Source of the DNA: BMS3BBIN04 sp964552465
GTDB taxonomy: Bacteria > Electryoneota > Electryoneia > Electryoneales > Electryoneaceae
Assembly: GCA_964552465.1 (NCBI GenBank)
Contig: CAZKGR010000017.1
Coordinates: 1 to 64,000, forward strand
Direction of reading: 5' to 3'
Length of the DNA stretch: 64,000 bases
Shown here: piece after piece, positions 51,395-61,446 of the stretch
Position numbering within the stretch: position 1 is the stretch's first letter
How the letters are laid out: every line of letters starts with the position of its first letter
Program-made: the position numbers and the translations under genes
The notes under the pieces: model-generated
The model's database searches: none
Seen by the model: the letters and a program-made list of their open reading frames with translations, nothing else
What the model was told of the DNA's origin: nothing

Positions 51395-54300
51395 ATGCGG
51401 GGTGCGCGTTTTTCACGAGCTCTCCTCGCTGTCCTTGTGATTGGCTTGTTGTTACCTGGAATACTTTGGGCGCAAACAGGCAAGATTCGCGGGACAGTGG
51501 TTGATGAGGCGACAGGTGATCCGATTATTGGCGCGAATGTCGTCCTTCAAGGTACCAGTCGTGGTGCGGCAACGGACTTGGACGGTTTTTTCGTGGTCCT
51601 TGCTATTCAACCGGGCACGTATACGGTTGTCGCCAGCGCGATTGGATATCACGATGTGACGATCGAAGGCGTTAGTATCAGCACCGGCCGAACGACTGAG
51701 CTTGAGTTCAAGATGGTTGGCTCATCAGTCGAGCTGGAAGTTGTTGTGCTGGTCTACGAGAAACCGATCGTCGACAAGAGTGCGACATCGAACGTTACCC
51801 GCTACAGTAAGGAAGACCTTGAATTTCTTCCGGACACTGAAGTTACGTCGGTGTTAACGTCGACGCCGGGCTTCAAGGTGGATGAAGAAGGCAAGATCCA
51901 CATCCGTGGCGGTCGAGAAACGGAGGCCCGTTTCCTGGTTGATGGTATCGACACTCGTGACCCGATTACGGGTGAGAGTCTACCATTGAACCTTTCTGCG
52001 ATCAACATCCAGGAAATTCAGATTCTGACGGGTGGTATGGCGGCGGAGTACGGCCAGGCTCAGTCTGGTTTTGTCACCATTACCACACCTGAAGGCGCTC
52101 CGGATGAATACAACGGCGTCGTGTATTGGGAAACGGACTTCATGTTCGACGAATACTCGTTCGATGAAGACCGTGTGGACGCTGCATTTGGCGGACCGGT
52201 TCCGTTTACGACCAGCTTGATGAATCGTCCGGTTACCTTCTATCTGACCTTCAACGGATCGATCACCAATACCAACTCATGGCTGGGTGCGGAATATGAT
52301 AACCAGGATTATATCGGTCTTGGTGTTGAACTTCCACGCCGTCAGATGAACGACATTGGTGGTACGTTGAAGATGGCGTACGACATCGGTAATGGTCAGA
52401 AGTTGTCGGCGTATTTTTCAGAACGTACTCTCGATTGGGATGTGTACGGACGTGGTACGGCTGAAGTCGGAGGCAACTACGGCTGGCCGTACAAGTACAA
52501 TACGGATAACCTTCCTGTAGCACGTGACAAACGTAGTTCCTTCCGTGTGGAATACACGAACCAGGCCAGTGACAAGACGGTGTTGAACTTCGCGTTCGGT
52601 CGCCAGGTGATCAATGCCAGTCTGACTCCACGTGGAAAAACTGTCGATCAGTTTGCGCTGGAAGATGAAATTGAAGAGTTCAGCGGGCAGGGTGGAATTG
52701 GTATGAACGCGTACGGTCGCGGTTTCGATTTTAACGCGAACGGCCGATGGGATCAGGATGCTGATGGTGATGGCGTCGTTCACTCAGGTATTGATGAACT
52801 CGGTGACGATCTCGACCTCAACAATTTCCTGGACGGCTACATCGACGCTAACCGGACAGGTAACTACGAAGGTGATAACGAAGGGTACGAAGATCTTAAC
52901 CTGAACGGTCAGTGGGATCGTGGTGAAGACTGGGTTGATCTGAACGGTAACAACAACTACGACTACGCAGAACCGTGGACCGATGTGGTAGATCCGGTCA
53001 CGGGTGCGAATAATGTCGGAGTATACGATCCGTGGGACAACTTCGTTGACCTGAACGGGAATGGTATCTGGGATCCGGCAGAACCTCAGCTTTCCGAACA
53101 AGACCTCAACAATAATGGTCTGTGGGATGGCGAACGATTCCAGGACGCGAACGGCAACGGCGCTTTTGATCGTTGGGAACCGTTCGACGATCTCGACGGC
53201 AACGGCTATTGGACTTGGAACGATAACAACAGGAATGGTATTGTTGACGCGGGTGATTCGTACGAACCATTCAGCGATTTGAACGGTAACGGTCGACAGG
53301 ATGATGGCGAAGGATATGACGACATCAACCTCAATGGTGAGATGGATCGTCGTGATCTGGTAGACAACACCAACAGTACCGAAGAAGCTGACGAACCGTT
53401 CTGGGATGGCGACCTGTGGAATGATACGGGCGAGCCGTTTGTAGACCTTCCTGATCCAGTTTCTGGCGAATTCAACGGTGTGTGGGACCAGGGTGAACCG
53501 TTCTGGGACCTGCCATCATCGAATTCGCTGATCAACTTGGCGCAGTTCATAGTTCTCGAAGGATTAGACAACATCGCTGTTCCGACATTGAACGGTCAGT
53601 ACGATCCGCCGGACGGTTTCTTTGATGAGTTCGAGCTGTTCACATTTGCGACGGGTGATCCGCAAATGCCGGTTGGTTATACTTTCGACCTAAACTCAAA
53701 CGGCTCTGACTGGCCGGCAGATATCTATGCCTACAACGCGCTGTATAGTACGTGGGTAAATCGGACCATTCACGATACCGAAGATGCTGTTTTCAATGCT
53801 CCGAATGCATTTTTTGATGAGGATCAAGAGCGTTTCGTTGATTACAACGGCAACGGCCAGTGGAACGGCACAGACCTGTTCCTGAACCCAGGTCGTTGGG
53901 ATAGTGGTACGCTGTGGGCAAAACGTCGGACCGAGGAATACTCGTTCACATTCTCGTGGCAGAGCCAGGTGCACAAGTTCCACGAGGTGAAGGCTGGTAC
54001 GGAGATGAAGTACTACATCATGTCCCAGCAACAGATTCAGGGTCTTGACCAATTGTACGTTGGTGACGCGGCTGAGACAGTTGGCAGCGTGTACCCGGGA
54101 ATTGGCTCGGTGCGTGACTTCTGGGAATATCGTCCGTGGGAAGGCGCATTCTATCTACAGGACAAGATGGAGTTTGAAGGTCTGATTGTTCAGGCTGGTT
54201 TGCGTAGTGACTTTATCATTCATGACCCAGCAGTAGTTGATGAGCAGCAGCGTCGTCTGGAAGCAGGCGAGCCGGGCGCAACCGATGCGCGTAGTTCACG

Positions 54301-55258
54301 TTTTGCATTTGCACCACGTTTGGGTATCAGCCATCCGATTACTGATCGCTCAAAGCTCTACTTCAACTACGGTCACTTCTTCAAGCTGCCGGCTTTCCTG
54401 ACTTTCTACAAGTCTACAACAACGAATGTTGACCAAGGTGTGGTTGGCAATCCGAACTTGAAATTTGAACGTTCAGTAACTTACGAATTGGGTGTTCATA
54501 CCCAGATAACTGACAACTTCTCCTTCCAGGTCGCTGGTTACTATCGCGACTTGTACGACCAGATTTCGACGGTCGATGAACGTGACCAGGGCATTGTTGT
54601 CACACGTTACATCAATCTTGACTATGGGCGTGCTCGTGGATTTGAGTTGAAGATTGATCGCAAATTTGCGAATCATTTCCAGGCGACCTTTAACTACGAC
54701 TTCTCGTTTGCCTACGGTAAGGCTTCCGGCGCGTTGGATGAGTTCAACAACAGCAGCAACGTGCCAGTCAACTACGATGAACATCCGCTCGGTTGGGATC
54801 AGACACACCAGATCAACTTCAACACAGCGGTGATGTATCCAAAGGGTGATCATCCTGAGTTGTTCGGCTTCCGTATGCCGGACTATTGGTTGATGTCAGT
54901 GCAATGGCAGTTTGGTTCGGGCCGTCCGTATACCCCGTCTGAGTACACGACTGGCATTGATCCGAATCTCATTCTCGAGAATTCGGAACGTTACCCATGG
55001 TGGGAACGTACGAACATGCGTTTTGAGAAATACTTTGACTTTGCAGGAATCAAGTGGATTACGGGTTTGCAGGTTTACAATTTGTGGGACAAGCAGAACG
55101 TGAATTCCCTTTACACGGAAACTGGCAGCCCGGACATTGCGATCCACCCATTCAATCCGGACTACAACCCGGGTCTTGACCGCACGGATTATGACTCGAA
55201 CCCGCGTAATTACGGTTCTGGTCGTCAGATTCTGGTCAAAGTAGGTATGGAGTTTTAA
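51395..55258 (+). CDS. TonB-dependent receptor with carboxypeptidase-like domain and Asp/Asn-rich insertion
   Basis: 1287 residues from ATG 51395 (GGAGG upstream). Signal peptide 1-27 (ILWAQ). Residues 28-108: carboxypeptidase-regulatory-like domain (GKIRGTVVDEATGDPIIGANV). ~128-235: plug with VDGIDTRDP and ILTGGMAAEYG. Then a barrel ending in GRQILVKVGMEF (aromatic last residue). An insertion at ~52724-53520, with a short addition near 53847, has at least nine DLNGNGxWDxGE units, similar to dockerin or EF-hand-type calcium loops. Imports a large ligand with TonB energy. First gene of the surface cluster to 64000. Confidence 0.9.
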   Translation: MRGARFSRALLAVLVIGLLLPGILWAQTGKIRGTVVDEATGDPIIGANVVLQGTSRGAATDLDGFFVVLAIQPGTYTVVASAIGYHDVTIEGVSISTGRTTELEFKMVGSSVELEVVVLVYEKPIVDKSATSNVTRYSKEDLEFLPDTEVTSVLTSTPGFKVDEEGKIHIRGGRETEARFLVDGIDTRDPITGESLPLNLSAINIQEIQILTGGMAAEYGQAQSGFVTITTPEGAPDEYNGVVYWETDFMFDEYSFDEDRVDAAFGGPVPFTTSLMNRPVTFYLTFNGSITNTNSWLGAEYDNQDYIGLGVELPRRQMNDIGGTLKMAYDIGNGQKLSAYFSERTLDWDVYGRGTAEVGGNYGWPYKYNTDNLPVARDKRSSFRVEYTNQASDKTVLNFAFGRQVINASLTPRGKTVDQFALEDEIEEFSGQGGIGMNAYGRGFDFNANGRWDQDADGDGVVHSGIDELGDDLDLNNFLDGYIDANRTGNYEGDNEGYEDLNLNGQWDRGEDWVDLNGNNNYDYAEPWTDVVDPVTGANNVGVYDPWDNFVDLNGNGIWDPAEPQLSEQDLNNNGLWDGERFQDANGNGAFDRWEPFDDLDGNGYWTWNDNNRNGIVDAGDSYEPFSDLNGNGRQDDGEGYDDINLNGEMDRRDLVDNTNSTEEADEPFWDGDLWNDTGEPFVDLPDPVSGEFNGVWDQGEPFWDLPSSNSLINLAQFIVLEGLDNIAVPTLNGQYDPPDGFFDEFELFTFATGDPQMPVGYTFDLNSNGSDWPADIYAYNALYSTWVNRTIHDTEDAVFNAPNAFFDEDQERFVDYNGNGQWNGTDLFLNPGRWDSGTLWAKRRTEEYSFTFSWQSQVHKFHEVKAGTEMKYYIMSQQQIQGLDQLYVGDAAETVGSVYPGIGSVRDFWEYRPWEGAFYLQDKMEFEGLIVQAGLRSDFIIHDPAVVDEQQRRLEAGEPGATDARSSRFAFAPRLGISHPITDRSKLYFNYGHFFKLPAFLTFYKSTTTNVDQGVVGNPNLKFERSVTYELGVHTQITDNFSFQVAGYYRDLYDQISTVDERDQGIVVTRYINLDYGRARGFELKIDRKFANHFQATFNYDFSFAYGKASGALDEFNNSSNVPVNYDEHPLGWDQTHQINFNTAVMYPKGDHPELFGFRMPDYWLMSVQWQFGSGRPYTPSEYTTGIDPNLILENSERYPWWERTNMRFEKYFDFAGIKWITGLQVYNLWDKQNVNSLYTETGSPDIAIHPFNPDYNPGLDRTDYDSNPRNYGSGRQILVKVGMEF

Positions 55259-55342
55259 TCATTGCGTGGCTTGATCCGGCTGGTTCTACGTCATTTGCCG
55301 GGTCAACGTGATGCGCATAGACCTCTAGGAGGGAACCGCGAC

Positions 55343-57472
55343 ATGGAACGTTTGAGTCGCATAGCCCTGTTGTTACTGCTGCCATCATTGCTGTTACTCG
55401 CTGCGGGTTGTTCCGACCCTGACGAGTCGAATGGTGGAGATGATAATGGCGACAAGGGTACCGTCATCACGGGTGAGTTTTTCGGAGATCGGTCAGGAGT
55501 ATACACTCTGTCGGGTGAAGTGACTGTACCGGAAGACAAGACGTTGAGCCTTCAGCCGGGAACGGAATTGTACTTCCACGATGATGGGTCGCTAACGGTA
55601 AGGGGTGAAATCCAAGCTGTTGGTACAGAAACCAGCTGGATTACTTTCACCTCTGTGCGATCCAGCCCTGAGCGTGGACAATGGGAAGGGGTTACCCTGT
55701 TGAACGCGGATGACAATTCGATGTTTGAATATGTCAGGGTCTCCTTCGCAACGAAATATGATCTACGTGCTGACACCACCAGGATCTACTTCGATGATGT
55801 GAACGGTGTTCCTCGTGCGGTTCCCGAGTACCAGGTACATCGTGGCGGGATCACGGTCAAGCATTGTTCTCCGACGATTCGTCGCTGCATCATTGAGCAG
55901 GGTGGGTACACCGGCATTAGTGTGATCGGGGAATCTTCTCCGCTCATCGAGTACAACACGATTGCTCAGAACGCTTTCAACGGCATTCATATTGAGCCGG
56001 ACTGGGCGTTGCTTGATACGAGTGCGGCTGACCCATTGAGTGTCATGTACTCGACGGTTGGTCAATCCAGAATTTTCAACAATGTCATTGTTGAGAATGA
56101 TGACGCGGGTATTCGTCTACCTCAGGATCAACTCTTATACGAGAGTGGGATCATACCCGAAGTGATGTATAACGATATCTGGAACAACGCTTCTTTGGCG
56201 TATGTACCACCGGACTGGGTGAGCCACAGCACTCCGAATTATGCGGATGTGAGCACCGACATTTCGACCGACCCGATCTTTGTTGATCTGGAGGCGAGTG
56301 ATTACAGCCTGCACCCGTGCAGTGGCGTAATTGACATGGGTGATCCGCTTGATACGGATGACGACGGTACTCGTGCAGACATGGGTGCTTTGCCTTCGTA
56401 TCAGGGTCCATACGACCTCTCCAAGCGCCTGAAGCACGATAACGTATACAACAAGCTGAACCTTGATGCTGGTGAAATCTACCGGGTCCGTTGTGATGTG
56501 TGGGTTGAGCCAGGTGACGAGCTGACGATTGGCCCTGGCACTGTTCTGGCTTTTGAGGGACCGTACTCAGTCTACGTTTATGGAACCGTTGAGGTCAGTG
56601 GATCACCGGGCAACGAAGTTGTGTTTACTTCAGCTGCCAACGAACCGCAGCGCGGTGATTGGCGTCAGATAGTGCTGGAAGAAGCGAGTGACGAGTCGTT
56701 CATGGAGCATGTGATTATTGAATATGGTTCCATGGATAATCGTTCTTCACCGTCCCCGGATACATCAGGCGCTCTTACGGTTATCGCTTGTGCTCCACAA
56801 TTGAGCAATATCACCATCCGCGACAGCTACTTCGATGGTTTGCATTGTTTCAATGGTGCCAACCCGGTTATAGATCGTCTGACAATCAACAACATTGGTC
56901 AGCACGGTGTCGTCTGTGAGTTGAACAGCAGTCCAACCATAACGCGTTCCACAGTCAGTAATGGCGGTGGATACGGTTTCTATCTGGTGGACAATTCGAA
57001 TCCATTGATCGAAAACCTGCTCGTTTACAACATGAACGTCTCAGGGTTTTACGTCAGTGGTCTTTCTTCGCCGGAAATCAATTTCGCGACTGTGTACGGG
57101 ATGCGCTTTGTGGATATAGGGAATGACGAGCCGATGGTAAGTTTGGTTGGTCATGGTGTCCACGCTGTCAACTACGCCAAACCGCTCGTGAAAAACTCGA
57201 TTTTCGCGCACTATGAAGAGTCTGGTGTTTTGTCGGAAGTGTCTTCCCGTCCTGATTTGCAATACATGTTTCTTTTCAGTGATGCGGAGTCCGAGATGTT
57301 CGACGGGAATGTGGACACCTTGGCAATTTTCCCCGACGAACTTACAGACGAACTGATGTTTGTGAATGCTGCCGAATTCGATTTCACCTTGCCAGCAGAC
57401 AGCCCAGGCAAGAATGGGGGAGAAAACGGTGTTGAGGTTGGGGCTTATGGTCCTGACGGTAACGGCATGTAA
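55343..57472 (+). CDS. Right-handed beta-helix lipoprotein (NosD-like), 709 aa
   Basis: ATG 55343 with GGAGG upstream; lipoprotein signal LLLLAAGC then an acidic linker. Two cap modules (GVYTLSGEVTVPEDKTL, and EIYRVRCDVWVEPGDELTI) lead into parallel beta-helix coils (PTIRRCIIEQGGYTGISVIG, NPLIENLLVYNMNVSGFYVS). Surface or periplasm, carbohydrate or adhesion role possible but unproven. It is 84 bases after the TonB receptor and 34 before the next gene, so one operon. No T9SS tail; membrane anchoring is by lipid. Confidence 0.8.
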   Translation: MERLSRIALLLLLPSLLLLAAGCSDPDESNGGDDNGDKGTVITGEFFGDRSGVYTLSGEVTVPEDKTLSLQPGTELYFHDDGSLTVRGEIQAVGTETSWITFTSVRSSPERGQWEGVTLLNADDNSMFEYVRVSFATKYDLRADTTRIYFDDVNGVPRAVPEYQVHRGGITVKHCSPTIRRCIIEQGGYTGISVIGESSPLIEYNTIAQNAFNGIHIEPDWALLDTSAADPLSVMYSTVGQSRIFNNVIVENDDAGIRLPQDQLLYESGIIPEVMYNDIWNNASLAYVPPDWVSHSTPNYADVSTDISTDPIFVDLEASDYSLHPCSGVIDMGDPLDTDDDGTRADMGALPSYQGPYDLSKRLKHDNVYNKLNLDAGEIYRVRCDVWVEPGDELTIGPGTVLAFEGPYSVYVYGTVEVSGSPGNEVVFTSAANEPQRGDWRQIVLEEASDESFMEHVIIEYGSMDNRSSPSPDTSGALTVIACAPQLSNITIRDSYFDGLHCFNGANPVIDRLTINNIGQHGVVCELNSSPTITRSTVSNGGGYGFYLVDNSNPLIENLLVYNMNVSGFYVSGLSSPEINFATVYGMRFVDIGNDEPMVSLVGHGVHAVNYAKPLVKNSIFAHYEESGVLSEVSSRPDLQYMFLFSDAESEMFDGNVDTLAIFPDELTDELMFVNAAEFDFTLPADSPGKNGGENGVEVGAYGPDGNGM

Positions 57473-57506
57473 GAACTATCGTCCATTTCTAGATACAGGT
57501 GGTACT

Positions 57507-60338
57507 ATGGTGCGAACAGGGCGTAAAGGAGTGCTGTGGCTCGTTGTACTGACGCTTCTGATAATGTCAGGGTCGTTTGGTACGGCGGAGGCTCGTTATG
57601 ATCGGTCCTACTACGGCGAAGATCAGCTGAAGGGACCTCGACGCACAGCTGAGTTCATCGACAAAGAAAACCGTACGATTGATGTTGGCCTTCTCTGGAT
57701 TACGATCACCAACTTTGGTTACTTCGGGAACGATGGTCCCGGTCGAACAGACGCGCTGGATGATCCGTGCACAGATGAGTGGGCGGTCCAGGCCGAGTAC
57801 CCAGGCGGCTCTGATGTCCAGTATTTGTATCGCGGTGGTCTGTGGGTTGGCGCGATGATCCAGGAAGAGGGGTTTGAATATCCTCGCGTATCAGTGGGTA
57901 CAGAGGGTTGGCAAGGCGATGATGAGTTCAATCCGACCTCACCGCTGGAAGAACGTTCTTCGCGAATGAATGCGTTCAATTGCCTGGGTGATTATGTCAC
58001 TCACCCAGATGCGGTTTCTGAACAGGATTTCATTACAACCTATGCCGACACGACGACAATTCTTCCCGGTGGTGGTGCCGTAGACCATCCGTTCGATGGA
58101 CCTCATGTTCCACTCGGTATTGAGATCACGCAGAAGTCTTACGCCTGGTCATACAACTATGCGCAAGACTTCATCATCATCGACTACGAGATCGAGAACA
58201 TTGCGGACAAGTTCCTGAAGAACTTGTACATCGGTTTCTTCGTTGATGCGGACTGTGGTTCTGAGCAGGAGCCAGGCAGCCATTACGAAGATGATGTCTG
58301 CGGATTCACCAAGACATTCAAGTATCTGCCTCCAGGTTCGACATCAGGCGACAGCCTTGAACTGACGATTAACACTGCTTGGATTGCGGATAACGACGGG
58401 CGCCCTGAAACAGTTTCCAGTGGAGCACGTTTTACGTGTCCGGATGTTACGGGTAGCCGAGTTGTTCGTGCACCGAATCCGAAGTTGCGGACGTCATTCA
58501 ACTGGTGGATTTCTAACGGTACCGACCCCGTAAACCTCGACTACGGACCGGCGTGGCAAGATGATGGAGCTCCAGGTAACTGGACAAACAACCTCGGTAC
58601 GCCAGTAACAGATGCGGACAAGTATTTCGTCCTGTCCAACCGCGAATTCGATTTCAACCAGTTGCGTGTGGATCAGCCAGATTGGATCGCTGACAATCCG
58701 CAAGAGTTCAAGGATCGGTTTGATCCTTCAATCGTATATGAATCACACGCATGGCTAGAACCCAACGTCGAAAATGCGGCAGATCTCGCTAACGGGTATG
58801 ACACTCGTTACATGATTTCTTGGGGTCCGTTGGGCATTTACGATTTCACGGATGAAGCTGGTAACCGGATTTATCGTTTGAACCCGGGTGAAAAGTTCAC
58901 GATGACTGTTGCCTACGTTGCAGGTGCGAACTTCCATGATCGCAACAATCCGCAATCAGACAACACGACCATAGATCCGTCGAAATTCAACCTGGCAGAT
59001 TTCCAGTACAACGCAGATTGGGCTGCGAAGGTTTACGACAATCCGATGATAGACACTTTCAGTCGTCCGGGATCGTGGGAACCACTTCCGGAGGAAGAAG
59101 GTGGTGAGCAGGATCTGTGGTTCGGCGAGGATGTAGGTAACGATATGGTTTATCTGCCGCCGGAGATGATAGGTGAAAGCGTCACCTTCATTGATCCGGT
59201 GACAGGGAATCCGGTTACTTTGACTTATAACGGTCCAGATCCAGATGGTAGCGAGATGGACGGTCGTTTCCAGCCGAATGAGGATCTGGCACCACGCCCG
59301 GCTCAGTTCGAATATACCGCTGGTAACAGCTTGTTCGACCCAGGCGATGGTGTTCCAGATTTCCAGGGTCCTCCTCCTCCGCCGACGCCTGTTCTTACGT
59401 ATGAAACAGACGAACGCGATCTGATTCTGAAGTGGAGCTCGATGCCGTCAGAAGATCCTGAGTATGAGGACGCGTTCAGTCGGCAGCAGGACTTCGAGGG
59501 ATACCGTGTCTACGTGTCCAATTCCGGTCAAGAGACGGAATTCAGCTTCCTCGCAGAGTTTGACAAGATTGACTACTCGTTCTATACGTCTAACGATTCG
59601 CTGTTGGATAGCGTGTACTACCAGGACGAGATCGATTCGCTTGGTTGGACAGAGAACGTTACCCAACGTGATTTCGATGGTATCCTCGGGACATTGCGTT
59701 CAGTGGGCTTGAACATTGGTATGGACGGTAACGGCGAACTAAAGACCACTGTTAGCGCTGGCGTTACTTATTATGAGTTCCGCATCAAGAACACAAACCC
59801 GATGATTCCTCGTTACTACTCTGTAACTGCGTACGACTACGGTGATTATCGCTCTGGGACAGAGCCGTTGGAGAGTGCGAAGACTGCGAATGCAGTGTAT
59901 GCGGCTCCTGCCGGTAATGCTCGTAAGAAGCCAGGCGTTGTTCCAAATCCATACCGTGCGGACGAGGATTACACTCGTCAGTACCTGATGTTAACCTATG
60001 ACGGCGAAGACACAACCGCTGTTTCATGGGAGAATCGCAACGACGGAACAACTGGGTATTTCCCACAGACGGACCGTCGGATCTACTTTTATAATCTTCC
60101 GCGCAAGTGTTTGATCCGCATCTTCACCGTGAGTGGTGACTTGGTGGATATAGTCAAACACGATGCGGACGGTTTGAGTGATGGTTCTACCTGGAACAGC
60201 CCGCTGGCAGAAGGTTGGGATCTGAACAGTCGAAACCAGCAACAGGTTGTGTCTGGTTTGTATTTGTTCAGTGTAGAGGATCAGACGGACGGTGGAAATG
60301 GGCACATTGACGTTGGCAAATTTGTCATCATCCGGTAA
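57507..60338 (+). CDS. Large secreted protein with FN3-like domain and FlgD-like C-terminus, 943 aa
   Basis: ATG 57507. The leader MVRTGRKGVLWLVVLTLLIMSG...AEA is a signal peptide. Central part is of unknown fold, with repeated aromatic-acidic strands; residues ~620-690 are an FN3-like domain after a PPPPPTP linker (DLILKWSSMPSED, GYRVYVSN). C-terminal ~150 residues: VVPNPYRADE, RRIYFYNLPRKCLIRIFTVSGDLV, WDLNSRNQQQVVSGLYLFSVED, a FlgD/T9SS-like beta domain ending GKFVIIR. Genes of this type often sit beside TonB receptors and PorV in uncultured FCB bacteria. Cell-surface export likely. Confidence 0.75.
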   Translation: MVRTGRKGVLWLVVLTLLIMSGSFGTAEARYDRSYYGEDQLKGPRRTAEFIDKENRTIDVGLLWITITNFGYFGNDGPGRTDALDDPCTDEWAVQAEYPGGSDVQYLYRGGLWVGAMIQEEGFEYPRVSVGTEGWQGDDEFNPTSPLEERSSRMNAFNCLGDYVTHPDAVSEQDFITTYADTTTILPGGGAVDHPFDGPHVPLGIEITQKSYAWSYNYAQDFIIIDYEIENIADKFLKNLYIGFFVDADCGSEQEPGSHYEDDVCGFTKTFKYLPPGSTSGDSLELTINTAWIADNDGRPETVSSGARFTCPDVTGSRVVRAPNPKLRTSFNWWISNGTDPVNLDYGPAWQDDGAPGNWTNNLGTPVTDADKYFVLSNREFDFNQLRVDQPDWIADNPQEFKDRFDPSIVYESHAWLEPNVENAADLANGYDTRYMISWGPLGIYDFTDEAGNRIYRLNPGEKFTMTVAYVAGANFHDRNNPQSDNTTIDPSKFNLADFQYNADWAAKVYDNPMIDTFSRPGSWEPLPEEEGGEQDLWFGEDVGNDMVYLPPEMIGESVTFIDPVTGNPVTLTYNGPDPDGSEMDGRFQPNEDLAPRPAQFEYTAGNSLFDPGDGVPDFQGPPPPPTPVLTYETDERDLILKWSSMPSEDPEYEDAFSRQQDFEGYRVYVSNSGQETEFSFLAEFDKIDYSFYTSNDSLLDSVYYQDEIDSLGWTENVTQRDFDGILGTLRSVGLNIGMDGNGELKTTVSAGVTYYEFRIKNTNPMIPRYYSVTAYDYGDYRSGTEPLESAKTANAVYAAPAGNARKKPGVVPNPYRADEDYTRQYLMLTYDGEDTTAVSWENRNDGTTGYFPQTDRRIYFYNLPRKCLIRIFTVSGDLVDIVKHDADGLSDGSTWNSPLAEGWDLNSRNQQQVVSGLYLFSVEDQTDGGNGHIDVGKFVIIR

Positions 60339-60351
60339 GCGAGGTGCGAAC

Positions 60352-61371
60352 ATGAACTGGAAAACACTTCTTCTTGTTGCTCTGGCGTTCGCGCTGGTCG
60401 CGCCCGGTGGGGTGTTGGCCCAGGAAAAGGTTGGCACGACGGGTGTCAACTTCCTGAAAATCGGTCCGTCTTCGCGAGGCGTTGCCTTGGCGGATGCGTT
60501 TTTGCCGATAGCGAACGATGCTTCCGCTCTGTGGTACAACCCAGGCGGATTGATCAACGTGCAGCAGTCAGAGTTGATCATGTCTCATATTGAATTCCCA
60601 GCCGATATCAACTACGAGTATCTCGGCTATGTTCATCCGCTTCCAAATCTTGGTGCGGCAGTGGGTGTGCAGATGTTTGGGTTGTACACCGGGGACATGA
60701 TCGAAACAACGCCCGCCAGGCCATATGGAACGGGGCGTACTTTTATCGCGGCAGATTTTGCAGCGGGAGTCAGCTATGCCCAGAGCTTGACGGATAAGTT
60801 CTCTGTCGGCTCCACGGTCAAATTCCTCCAGGAAAATCTGGCGGATGAGGTTGCGCATGGTTGGTCGGTTGATGTGGGAACGTTTTACGAAACGGGTTGG
60901 CGGTCGCTGAAGCTGGCGATGATCATTTCCAACTTCGGTCCCGACATGCAGTTTATCAGTACTCCGTACCCGATGCCGATTGTTTTCAAATTCGGTGCTG
61001 CGGCAGATCTGTATGACCGTGACCAAAACCGTGTGACTCTGGCGTTGGAAGGAATCCATCCGAACGATAACCGTGAAGAGTTGCACATCGGTTTCGAGTA
61101 TGCGTTCCGCAACAATTACTTCCTGCGTCTGGGTAAGAAATACAACGGTTGGAGTCGTAGCACGTACGATGAGTTTCTGGATGATCCAGAGAACACGAAT
61201 CCATTTGTTGAATACCCTGTGATTGATGAAGATGGGTTATCGATGGACGGGCTTAGTTTCGGTGGAGGTATTCGTTTCCCCGGGATTGACCTGACGGTGG
61301 ACTATGCGTATGCGAACTATGGCTACGTAGGCAACATTCACCGTTTCAGTTTGTTGTACGCGTTCGAATAG
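60352..61371 (+). CDS. PorV/PorQ-family outer membrane barrel
   Basis: 339 residues from ATG 60352 (GAGGTG upstream), 13 bases after the preceding gene. Signal peptide ends VLAQ. N-terminus of the mature protein has KVGTTGVNFLKIGPSSRGVALADAF and NDASALWYNPGGL, the PorV/UPF0164 hallmark, then long amphipathic barrel strands and HRFSLLYAFE at the end. PorV shuttles or anchors T9SS cargo at the outer membrane; this lineage's version may serve this cluster's own cargo. Confidence 0.88.
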   Translation: MNWKTLLLVALAFALVAPGGVLAQEKVGTTGVNFLKIGPSSRGVALADAFLPIANDASALWYNPGGLINVQQSELIMSHIEFPADINYEYLGYVHPLPNLGAAVGVQMFGLYTGDMIETTPARPYGTGRTFIAADFAAGVSYAQSLTDKFSVGSTVKFLQENLADEVAHGWSVDVGTFYETGWRSLKLAMIISNFGPDMQFISTPYPMPIVFKFGAAADLYDRDQNRVTLALEGIHPNDNREELHIGFEYAFRNNYFLRLGKKYNGWSRSTYDEFLDDPENTNPFVEYPVIDEDGLSMDGLSFGGGIRFPGIDLTVDYAYANYGYVGNIHRFSLLYAFE

Positions 61372-61446
61372 GAGATACTTCGGCGGGAGTACTGACCGAA
61401 GTTCGAGAATAGCTATTTTTGGCTGCAACAAGGACGAGGTGAAATC

